From NCBI GenBank assembly GCA_020355945.1, contig CP070627.1, positions 6,668,166 through 6,678,824 of the forward strand: a stretch of 10,659 nt of DNA, written 5' to 3'. The translations under genes and the position numbers were made by a program. Positions 5,152 through 10,659 of the stretch are shown here, piece by piece (the first letter of the stretch is position 1; every line of letters begins with the position of its first letter). Source of the stretch: Candidatus Aminicenantota bacterium. GTDB lineage: Bacteria; Acidobacteriota; Aminicenantia; UBA2199. The notes below the pieces were generated by a model. The model had not been told where the DNA came from. It made no database searches and saw only the letters and a list, made by a program, of their open reading frames with translations.

Positions 5152-6490
5152 CCGTCAACGCCTCTCGCAAATTCCTGGTTTCTTTTACTGATTGGTCATA
5201 AGTATGCTTAAAGCTTTCCAGCGGCATCCCATTTTCAGATGCTTTGAGTTCCCGGACATGAACGACGTCCTTTACTTTCTCAAAATAGTAATTGCCCATA
5301 TCTTTGGGGTCTAACACAAACTCTTCCTGGATACCGACCTCTTTTAAAATTTTCTTAAATCGATTGGGTTCTTTGTTTTTTATGAAATGGAGTTTTAAAA
5401 GGTTGTTAACCTGGTTGACAAAAAAATCGCTGTGAGTGGTGACCTGGATAAATCCTCCTTGATTGACAATGTAAGACAAAAGCAGTGCTGTACTGCGTTG
5501 CAATTCCGGGTGCAGATGCGCTTCAGGTTCTTCAATGCATATGAAAAGTCTTTCAATGGGAACCCTATTTAATAAGAGATACAGCGGAAAAAGTTCTTTC
5601 ACGGAAGATGAACCGGCAGTTAACGGGATTTCTTTGTCTGAACCGATAAGTTTATAAGATTCGCGGTCTCTTTCCACTGTTATTTTTCCATTTAAAAGCT
5701 TCTCAAACAGTGGATTAATAAATCTTTTCTGTTCTTTTAACGCTTCATCTATATCAAAATTACTATATCTAACGCTGTCAACACCTTTAAGGAATTCATT
5801 ATAAATTCCAATACTGGAAATCTCTTTCCACATGGACGGTGCCAAACCACTGAAAGTCCCGCGTGCAGGAGGCAGAAAAAATGCACTGCACTCCATTTGC
5901 CTAAAAACAAGCATCCTGCAAAAATCACCTAACAAAAATGCACAAATGCTTTCTATATTATTGGCGGTAAGTCTAACCTTTTCAGCTATATATAACTTAT
6001 TAAGTTCAGGAAAACCGCTTTCTATTTCAGCATTAATACGCCATTCTTCTCCCTTTGGCTGAGTAATATAAATATGAATTTTTGCATCTGAAATCGGGGG
6101 AATTTTCAGTTTCAGCTTTATGTTACAGGCGAAATCTTCATAACCCAGCATATAAGCCATAAACGCGCCAATATTATCATTATACAGCCTTTCAAGTTCT
6201 TTGGTCAACCTTTTAGGAAGTTCCAATTCAATCTCTTTTTTGGGTTTTAGATCATTTTCATTTTTTTTAATATCGAAAAACTTACGCACTAATTCAGATA
6301 TTTTTTTTCCATTATTCAGCATAAAGAACAAGTAATACACGGCCATTGCCGTATAGCTCTTGCCTGTATTACTTTCTCCCGAAAACAATAAAAAAGGCTT
6401 GAAATTCACAATGCTGTCCCGTATCGGACCTAAGGTCTCAATCTCAAAACTTATTTTACCAGGATAGAACTCCTTTTTACTTTTATTCAT
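5138..6490 (-). CDS. ABC-type AAA ATPase (OLD/RecF-like), first gene of a candidate defence pair
   Basis: A 450-aa protein of the SMC/RecF/OLD-like ATPase group. Walker A is GESNTGKS (38-45, Lys44). The signature-like segment is LTAGSSSVKEL (290-300). Walker B is LFICIEEPEAHLHP (315-328, with Glu320/Glu321), and the switch histidine is His353 in VTTHSD. LPPARG (206-211) matches a conserved LPxxRG-type motif seen in OLD-like ATPases. There is no TOPRIM or other nuclease domain on this chain, which fits a separate effector encoded by the overlapping next gene. Such ATPase-plus-effector pairs are frequent in anti-phage systems (for example PARIS and Septu), but the partner here is neither HNH nor TOPRIM, so the system type is not assigned. 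The ATG at 6490 has only a weak AAGG two bases before it, and a promoter-like TTTACA-17-TAAAAT would start transcription close to the ATG. Confidence 0.9.
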   Translation of the reverse strand: MNKSKKEFYPGKISFEIETLGPIRDSIVNFKPFLLFSGESNTGKSYTAMAVYYLFFMLNNGKKISELVRKFFDIKKNENDLKPKKEIELELPKRLTKELERLYNDNIGAFMAYMLGYEDFACNIKLKLKIPPISDAKIHIYITQPKGEEWRINAEIESGFPELNKLYIAEKVRLTANNIESICAFLLGDFCRMLVFRQMECSAFFLPPARGTFSGLAPSMWKEISSIGIYNEFLKGVDSVRYSNFDIDEALKEQKRFINPLFEKLLNGKITVERDRESYKLIGSDKEIPLTAGSSSVKELFPLYLLLNRVPIERLFICIEEPEAHLHPELQRSTALLLSYIVNQGGFIQVTTHSDFFVNQVNNLLKLHFIKNKEPNRFKKILKEVGIQEEFVLDPKDMGNYYFEKVKDVVHVRELKASENGMPLESFKHTYDQSVKETRNLREALTDDEK

Positions 6491-6496
6491 AACCTT

Positions 6497-6525
6497 ATTT
6501 TATAAAAAGCATCAAGTATTGTAAA
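6497..6525 (-). promoter_or_regulatory. Possible promoter of the ATPase/nuclease-like pair
   Basis: On the minus strand TTTACA (6525-6520) and TAAAAT (6502-6497) are 17 bases apart. The predicted start falls at or near the A of the ATG at 6490, which would give a leaderless or very short-leader message. That agrees with the poor ribosome binding site there. Moderate match only. Confidence 0.35.
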
Positions 6526-6625
6526 GAGGAATCAGAATTAATCCCGGATTTTTTCTGTCCCAAAAAATAAAAAACCTCGCCCCATTTGTTCGTCCGGAGA
6601 ACCTTTTTTTGATTTCCTTCGTTTT

Positions 6626-6631
6626 TATAAT
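6626..6631 (+). promoter_or_regulatory. Possible -10 box for the hydrolase gene
   Basis: A perfect TATAAT lies about 155 bases before the ATG at 6786, but no good -35 box is found at the right distance. The resulting leader would contain the whole nonamer-repeat hairpin. Confidence 0.25.
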
Positions 6632-6689
6632 ACAGCAATCAATATTTAGGTAATGTTAAAAATTTTATGAAATAAAATGAAAAAAAATA

Positions 6690-6766
6690 GCCACAGAGGC
6701 CACAGAGGTCACAGAGGACACAGAGTTTTTTTATTTTTCCTCTGTGCTCTCTGTGCTCTCTGTGGC
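6690..6766. repeat. Inverted array of CACAGAGGN nonamers forming a long hairpin
   Basis: Four nonamers (GCCACAGAG, GCCACAGAG, GTCACAGAG, GACACAGAG; 6690-6725) face three in reverse (CTCTGTGCT, CTCTGTGCT, CTCTGTGGC; 6740-6766) across a T-rich loop. The result is a stem of about 30 bp with a few mismatches. The right arm runs straight into TAAAAAAAGGAGGT, the ribosome binding site of the hydrolase gene. The same arm and tail precede the gene at 2825. It is not a CRISPR: there are no spacers and the unit is too short. Confidence 0.85.
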
Positions 6767-6785
6767 TAAAAAAAGGAGGTATATA

Positions 6786-8564
6786 ATGAAACGAGTTATG
6801 ATGGTTCTTTTTTGTTTTTTTATGACCTTTGTTTTCGTCCGGGAGACAAAAGGGGAATACAAAGGAATCGACATCCTTCTTCACCAGAAGATCAGGATGA
6901 GTGATGGCACCAATCTTTCTGCCAATATATTTAAGCCGGCTGAAATGAAAGAACCACTACCGGCAATATTCACCTTCACTCCCTATGTCGCTGACGAGGG
7001 TCAGCAGCGCGGCACTTTCTTTGCCCAAAATGGTTACGTTTATGTGCATGTGGATGTTCGTGGTAGAGGAAATTCACAGGGTAAATTTCTCCCCATAGAA
7101 AAAGATGGCCCGGACGGAGCACAGGTGGTGCAATGGCTGGCCAAACAACCGTGGTGCAATGGAAAAGTGGCGATGAGAGGCGGTTCTTATCGGGGGATGG
7201 TACAGTGGCAAATACTAAAAAATTTCCCGGCGGCGCTAAAAACAATCGTTCCCACAGCGGCTCCTGCCCCGGGTATCGATGCCCCTAAAGACAGAAACAT
7301 TTTCATTAGTGTATTCGCAACATGGCTGGCGTTTACAAAAGGTAAAACAAAAAATACGGAACTTGGCTCAGATTATTTGTATTGGATGAATAAAATCTAT
7401 AAAACCTACAGCCAGTATTTACCTTTTTCAACACTGGCTGAGGTCACCTGCAGCAGGCCGGAAATATTTAAACGCTGGCTTTCCCATCCTTATTATGACG
7501 ATTATTGGCAGAACATATCTTTATCGGATGAAGATTATAAAAGAATAGACATCCCGATTCTCACTATAACCGGGTATTTCGATGAGAATCAACCCGGGGC
7601 CCTGCACTATTTTCGTAAACATATGCAGTTTGGAAAAAGCCACATCAAAGAAAAGCATTACCTCATTATTGGCCCCTGGAGTCATGCAGGGACGCGTAAA
7701 CCGCAAAAGGAATTAGCCGGGATGGTTTTTGCAGAAAATGCCGTATTAAACATAGACCAACTGCACCTGGAATGGTTTGATTGGATACTAAAAGAAAAAG
7801 AAAAACCAAAATTCCTGGAAAAGAGAATCTGCTATTATGTCATGAAGGAAAACAAGTGGAAATACCAGGACAGGCTGAAAGATGCCTCAAACCAAACAAT
7901 AACCTGGTATCTCTCTTCAGAAAAAGGTAAAGCCAATGATATTTTCCATTCAGGCTATCTTGAACAAACTCTGCCCACAAAAAAGCAGGAACCCGATGTG
8001 TTCCGGTATGACCCTTTGAAAATAATTTCCAGGGATGAATATTTTAAAAGTAATTCTTCCTTATTAGACCAGGGTGCGGCTTTTAGAGAGGATAAGCTCA
8101 TCTACCACAGCCCACCTTTAAAGGAAGATATTGAGATTACAGGTAGGGTCAAGCTCACGGCCTATATTCAATTAAATGTGCCGGATACTGACCTGCGAGT
8201 GGACCTGTATGAAATAAAGCCGGATGGGAAGAGTATACGACTGGCCTGGGATTTTATGCGGGCCCGGTACCGGGACTCCCTGTCCAAACCGGAACTGGTC
8301 ATTCCCGGGACCATCAATAAATATGTATTCAATAAGTCCCATTTTTTCGCCAGGAAGCTGGAAAAAGGGAGTCGTCTTCGGCTTATCCTCAGTTGTTTGA
8401 ATCACCCTTTTTTTGAGAAAAATTACAATTCCGGCGGAGTGGTTGCCGAAGAAACCGGCAAAGATGCCCGTACAGCAGTCATCAAACTATACCATAACAA
8501 AAAATACCCCAGTGTCCTGGAATTACCCATCCATGTGTTCAAGGCGAATAAACCGAAAAAGTAA
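6786..8564 (+). CDS. Secreted S15/CocE-NonD family alpha/beta hydrolase (X-Pro dipeptidyl-peptidase-like)
   Basis: A 592-aa serine hydrolase of the CocE/NonD and Xaa-Pro dipeptidyl-peptidase family, which cleaves esters, acylamides or X-Pro peptides. The ATG at 6786 is chosen because GGAGGT lies five bases upstream and a signal peptide follows (MKRVMM, hydrophobic to about residue 18, possible cleavage after ETKG near 23). The earlier in-frame Met at 6744 is inside the repeat hairpin. The catalytic triad reads as Ser134 in RGGSYRGM, Asp266 in GYFDENQPGA and His300 in GPWSHAGTR; Tyr67 in FTPYVADEG is the usual oxyanion tyrosine. The C-terminal part from about 440 (HSPPLKEDIEITGRVKL and onward) is the jelly-roll domain typical of the family. 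Full length with no breaks. The likely location is the periplasm or outside the cell; the substrate cannot be told. A strong terminator follows. Confidence 0.92.
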   Translation: MKRVMMVLFCFFMTFVFVRETKGEYKGIDILLHQKIRMSDGTNLSANIFKPAEMKEPLPAIFTFTPYVADEGQQRGTFFAQNGYVYVHVDVRGRGNSQGKFLPIEKDGPDGAQVVQWLAKQPWCNGKVAMRGGSYRGMVQWQILKNFPAALKTIVPTAAPAPGIDAPKDRNIFISVFATWLAFTKGKTKNTELGSDYLYWMNKIYKTYSQYLPFSTLAEVTCSRPEIFKRWLSHPYYDDYWQNISLSDEDYKRIDIPILTITGYFDENQPGALHYFRKHMQFGKSHIKEKHYLIIGPWSHAGTRKPQKELAGMVFAENAVLNIDQLHLEWFDWILKEKEKPKFLEKRICYYVMKENKWKYQDRLKDASNQTITWYLSSEKGKANDIFHSGYLEQTLPTKKQEPDVFRYDPLKIISRDEYFKSNSSLLDQGAAFREDKLIYHSPPLKEDIEITGRVKLTAYIQLNVPDTDLRVDLYEIKPDGKSIRLAWDFMRARYRDSLSKPELVIPGTINKYVFNKSHFFARKLEKGSRLRLILSCLNHPFFEKNYNSGGVVAEETGKDARTAVIKLYHNKKYPSVLELPIHVFKANKPKK

Positions 8565-8577
8565 AGACATGCCCCCA

Positions 8578-8627
8578 AAGCCAGGAATCCCGGCTTAATT
8601 CAAAGCCGGGAATCATCTGGCTTTTTT
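8578..8627. terminator. Strong intrinsic terminator, probably bidirectional
   Basis: Nested stems: outer AAGCCAG (8578-8584) with CTGGCTT (8617-8623), and inner TCCCGGCTT (8588-8596) with AAGCCGGGA (8603-8611), followed by a T6 run ending at 8627. It lies 14 bases after the hydrolase stop. Read on the minus strand it also faces the convergent peptide gene at 8755-8931, though its T-run is weaker in that direction. Confidence 0.85.
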
Positions 8628-8675
8628 AAATGGTACACCATTTCGGCAAAATGTTACAAAAACTTAACAGCAAGC

Positions 8676-8738
8676 GGTTCGCCTGTTTCAGTCGACAAAA
8701 AATACAGTTACCCCTGATTTTTTACAAACTGGCGAAAC
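8676..8738 (-). terminator. Long hairpin downstream of the lanthipeptide-like gene
   Basis: The outer arms GGTTCGCCTGTTT (8676-8688) and AAACTGGCGAAAC (8726-8738) pair at 11 of 13 positions. The inner arms AAAAAATACAG (8697-8707) and CTGATTTTTT (8714-8723) pair with a one-base bulge around TTACCC. On the minus strand the inner hairpin ends in a T-run, starting about 30 bases after the stop codon at 8755, so it could terminate the peptide transcript. The stem core is AT-rich, hence moderate confidence. Confidence 0.4.
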
Positions 8739-8754
8739 ATACTGGAAACCTTTG

Positions 8755-8931
8755 TTAACATTCGAATTCAGCAGTTATGGTGGCACAAGTTCTGATGGTG
8801 TTGGCTGGCGGGCAAAAAAGACCCCACGTAATAGGCACACCACCCTGGATGCGGTTCATCTGTTCCTGTTTCAAATGGGCAACGGTCTTTTTGTTTAAGA
8901 CCAGTTTCTTGGCGATTTTTTTGGCTTTCAT
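8755..8931 (-). CDS. Class I lanthipeptide-like precursor peptide (58 aa)
   Basis: A short gene with an ideal ribosome binding site (AAAAAAAGGAGG, eight bases before the ATG). The leader (1-31) reads MKAKKIAKKLVLNKKTVAHL and continues KQEQMNRIQGG. It carries the LNKKTVAHL motif and a double-glycine cleavage site typical of class I lanthipeptide and GG-type precursors. The core (32-58) begins VPITWGLFC, ends ATITAEFEC and holds three Cys (40, 49, 58) and five Thr (35, 45, 48, 51, 53) with no Ser. Thr-Cys pairings could give up to three methyllanthionine rings. The leader matches the 72-aa peptide at 1062 (KLVxxLNKxTxAHL). No LanB/LanC, peptidase or ABC exporter is in the window, so it would be processed by enzymes encoded elsewhere. 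It sits alone between convergent terminators and its own promoter. Confidence 0.85.
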   Translation of the reverse strand: MKAKKIAKKLVLNKKTVAHLKQEQMNRIQGGVPITWGLFCPPANTIRTCATITAEFEC

Positions 8932-9094
8932 TTGTATATCCTCCTTTTTTTATTTTTTATCCAGGTTGAGCAACGTTGAATATTTAAATTGAATCTTTAA
9001 TATGTTTTGGTGCTGTTACCAGGTAACCTCCGAAAAGAGATGAAAACAACAAAACGCACATTTTCAGAAAGCCTTACATCCGTTTTAAGAACAT

Positions 9095-9123
9095 ATAATA
9101 TCAGGAAATTGAGTAGAGGTCAA
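9095..9123 (-). promoter_or_regulatory. Sigma-70 promoter of the lanthipeptide-like gene
   Basis: On the minus strand TTGACC (9123-9118) and TATTAT (9100-9095) are exactly 17 bases apart, a near-consensus promoter. Transcription would start near 9088, leaving a leader of about 155 bases before the ATG. Unlike the peptide gene at 1062, there is no sigma-54 site here, so the two peptides appear to be controlled differently. Confidence 0.65.
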
Positions 9124-9243
9124 TCCGGGTCGTTAAACTGACTCTAATATCTTTACTTCTTTTTTATGACAAGAAACTCTTAAAAGCTCTTCCGTTGACC
9201 ATTGACGATTAAAAAAATCATCCTGCAATATTGAAATGAAAAA

Positions 9244-9271
9244 ATTGTCAATTGCCAATTATCAATTATCA
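9244..9271. repeat. Tandem heptamer repeat ATTRYCA, four units
   Basis: ATTGTCA, ATTGCCA, ATTATCA and ATTATCA follow one another without gap. Shorter related units (GTTGACC ATTGACG) lie at 9194-9207. Simple heptamer repeats of this kind occur between genes in several bacterial groups; no function is known here. Confidence 0.8.
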
Positions 9272-9302
9272 ATGAGTTTTTTAGGGTTCTATAATTTTAT
9301 TT

Positions 9303-9321
9303 CTTGCCATTTTTTGGCAAG
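9303..9321. repeat. Small perfect hairpin
   Basis: CTTGCCA and TGGCAAG surround five T. It lies about 100 bases after the stop of the minus-strand operon but has no T-run on that side, so a terminator role is unproven. Confidence 0.5.
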
Positions 9322-9420
9322 ATGTTACGGCTTAATAATTAGTGCCCTTCGTACCTGTGCCCCTTACCCACCGAGCAAATTTAGAGTACGACGACCTCGG
9401 CGGTGCAGTCAAAATTTCAA

Positions 9421-9768
9421 TCAAGCTTCATAAAACACCATGCCCAGGTATTTGTTATATTCATCTTTACGTACCACTTCTACCTCTCCTCTCACCTTCA
9501 TACCTATTTTGGGTTCCTCCATTTTCAACTGACCGGTGATTTTCATGCCGTCGTCCAGGAGGACAATTCCCAGGGTTAATTTCACTACTTCGTATTCGGG
9601 TGGGAGCGTATAAAGATGAGTAAAAGTTAATAGTTTTCCTTTTTTAGAGAGCGGTAAAATATCGAATTCATTATGGTCATTCCGGCCGCACTTTTTACAG
9701 ATGGTCCGATACGGATAATGAAGCTCCCCGCATTTTCTGCATTTATACGCGTATATATTCTTTTCCAC
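9421..9768 (-). CDS. Zn-ribbon/OB-fold acyl-CoA-associated protein (DUF35 family)
   Basis: A 115-aa protein of the DUF35 (zinc ribbon plus OB-fold) family, the usual partner of archaeal-type thiolases. In characterised archaeal cases the DUF35 protein bridges thiolase and HMG-CoA synthase and helps bind CoA substrates. The rubredoxin-like ribbon is complete: Cys10-x2-Cys13 and Cys24-x2-Cys27. An OB-fold-like segment follows (LLTFTHLYTLPPEYE, GIVLLDDGMKITGQL, GMKVRGEVEVV). The start is GTG at 9768, because GGAG in the end of the thiolase gene lies nine bases upstream and this start gives the standard family N-terminus. Only two bases separate it from the thiolase stop, so the genes are cotranscribed. 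Full length. Confidence 0.93.
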   Translation of the reverse strand: MEKNIYAYKCRKCGELHYPYRTICKKCGRNDHNEFDILPLSKKGKLLTFTHLYTLPPEYEVVKLTLGIVLLDDGMKITGQLKMEEPKIGMKVRGEVEVVRKDEYNKYLGMVFYEA

Positions 9769-9770
9769 GA

Positions 9771-10659
9771 TTATTTCTCCTTGATAAAGGTGAGACAGAC
9801 AACATTATTACCAAAGCCGCCAAAGTTACAGGTGAATCCTACTTTGGCATTTTTTACCTGTCTTTTTTCAGCTTCTCCTCTCAACTGGAGAACAATTTCA
9901 TGAGCCTGACCGACGCCTGTGGCCCCCACCGGATGTCCTTTGGCTTTAAGCCCGCCGGAAGGATTAATGGGCAGCTTTCCGTCCAGTTGTGTTAATCCTT
10001 TTTCCAGGGCAATATGTCCTTCTCCTTTTTTAAAGAACCCCACTTCTTCACTTTCAACGATTTCAAGAATAGTAAAGGCATCGTGTAATTCAGCCACATC
10101 CACGTCTTCGGGTTTTACTCCTGCCATGGCAAAGGATTTTTTAGCGGCCTGTCTAACAGCTAAGAGATCGGTGGGTTCTTCGCGTTCATGTATGACATGG
10201 GAATCGGTAGCCTGGCCAATACCGGCGAGTCTGATCATGGGTTTATTTAGTTTTTTAGCGACATCTCCGCTGGCGAGGATCACGCATGCGCCTCCATCCG
10301 ACACCGGGCAGCAGTCGAAGAACCGTAAGGGGTCTGCCACTACCGGGTTATTGATAGCGGCTTCGGGTGAATCAAGTATCCCTTCCAGTGTTATAGGCTG
10401 ATGAAGATGGGCGTAAAAATTATCTACTGCATTGGCATGATTTTTAACCGCCACCATACCCAAATGCCTTGAGGTAACACCGTATTTTTCCATGTAAAGT
10501 CTTGTGAACATACCGGCCAGGGCAGGGAGAGTCACACCGTAAATATATTCGGCATGGGGATGGGTTAAGGTGGCAACAAAGTCGGTGGCGTCCAGGTTAT
10601 TCACTTCTCTCATCCTCTCGGCGCCGATGACCATGACCACGTCATGCATACCGGAAGCC
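9771..10659 (-). CDS. Thiolase (archaeal/SCP-x type acetyl-CoA acetyltransferase-like), N-terminus beyond right edge
   Basis: The C-terminal three quarters of a thiolase that condenses or cleaves acyl-CoA thioesters. The frame is open to the window edge: the residues before the first Met in view (ASG, then MHDVVMVIGAERM) are part of the conserved thiolase core, so that Met is internal and the nucleophile Cys lies outside. Numbered from that Met, family motifs are DGGACVILAS (118-127), ELHDAF (187-192; His189), GLKAKGHPVGATG (233-245; catalytic His239) and TCNFGGFGNN (273-282; Cys274). The pattern NFGGFG and the coupled DUF35 gene place it with the archaeal-type/SCP-x thiolases rather than FadA/PhaA. 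An HMG-CoA synthase or acyl-CoA gene may lie further right. Its start and promoter are not visible. Confidence 0.93.
   Translation of the reverse strand, partial: ASGMHDVVMVIGAERMREVNNLDATDFVATLTHPHAEYIYGVTLPALAGMFTRLYMEKYGVTSRHLGMVAVKNHANAVDNFYAHLHQPITLEGILDSPEAAINNPVVADPLRFFDCCPVSDGGACVILASGDVAKKLNKPMIRLAGIGQATDSHVIHEREEPTDLLAVRQAAKKSFAMAGVKPEDVDVAELHDAFTILEIVESEEVGFFKKGEGHIALEKGLTQLDGKLPINPSGGLKAKGHPVGATGVGQAHEIVLQLRGEAEKRQVKNAKVGFTCNFGGFGNNVVCLTFIKEK

Larger units (their letters stand above)
8945..9420. other. Intergenic: leader and promoter of the peptide gene, heptamer repeats, small palindromes
   Basis: No protein gene is supported. The left part is the roughly 155-base leader of the peptide gene and includes the palindrome GTTACC-A-GGTAAC at 9015-9027. 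The promoter lies at 9095-9123. Further right are TTGAC-type heptamers (9194-9210) and four heptamers at 9244-9271. A 7-bp hairpin, CTTGCCA/TGGCAAG, lies at 9303-9321. The last 100 bases before the DUF35 stop show nothing recognisable. Confidence 0.6.

Noticed and set aside
6583..6609. GTTC...GAAC followed by seven T as a terminator
   Set aside because: Only four base pairs form the stem, and it sits between divergent genes where a plus-strand terminator would have nothing to end.
6690..6766. Regular repeats suggesting a CRISPR array
   Set aside because: Units are nine bases without spacers and are arranged as an inverted hairpin; no cas genes are nearby.
8777..8992. 71-codon plus-strand frame
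   Set aside because: It is the reverse strand of the lanthipeptide-like gene and its ribosome binding site region; the minus-strand reading has clear leader motifs.
9919..10401. 160-codon plus-strand frame
   Set aside because: Antisense shadow of the thiolase; the minus-strand frame carries all catalytic motifs.

Overview
The window looks like a piece of a bacterial chromosome, possibly from an uncultured Acidobacteriota/Aminicenantes-type or deltaproteobacterial-type anaerobe. This placement is an inference of low confidence. It rests on two small peptides with a GG-type RiPP leader (LNKxT[I/V]AHL), a sigma-54 promoter, a split YeeE/YedE transporter, an archaeal-type thiolase plus OB-fold/zinc-ribbon pair, and CACAGAGGN nonamer repeats next to ribosome binding sites. 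Gene density is low for a bacterium, with several long intergenic stretches rich in hairpins and repeats.

Layout, left to right. (1) 2-718 (+) is the C-terminal catalytic half of a sensor histidine kinase cut by the left edge. (2) 948-1392 holds a sigma-54 promoter, a 72-aa RiPP-precursor-like peptide gene and a perfect 14-bp hairpin. (3) 1393-2529 has no convincing gene, but contains a candidate structured RNA or mobile element (about 1924-2048) and a second copy of the sigma-54 promoter on the opposite strand. (4) 2453-3922 (+) is an operon: sigma-70-type promoter, small one-span membrane protein, then two half-size YeeE/YedE sulfur-transporter subunits. (5) 3970-4138 (+) is a small helical gene broken by a homopolymer frameshift, and 4221-4466 (-) is a start-less gene remnant. 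(6) 4477-6490 (-) is a two-gene module, an ABC-type AAA ATPase overlapping a PD-(D/E)XK-nuclease-like protein. It is a candidate defence system, and the remnant at 4221-4466 resembles the C-terminus of its second gene. (7) 6690-6766 is a nonamer-repeat hairpin that ends at the ribosome binding site of an exported S15/CocE-type hydrolase (6786-8564, +), which has a strong terminator shared with the next, convergent gene. (8) 8755-8931 (-) is a 58-aa lanthipeptide-like precursor with its own sigma-70 promoter and hairpin-rich 3' region. (9) 9421 to the right edge (-) is a thiolase/DUF35 operon, with the thiolase N-terminus missing.

The most interesting content is in the small and non-coding parts: two unlinked RiPP-like precursors with no modification enzyme in the window, the duplicated sigma-54 promoter whose second copy has no visible gene, the multi-hairpin element at 1924-2048, and the ATPase/nuclease-like pair with signs of tandem remodelling. 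All family calls are from motif reading by eye; no database search was run.
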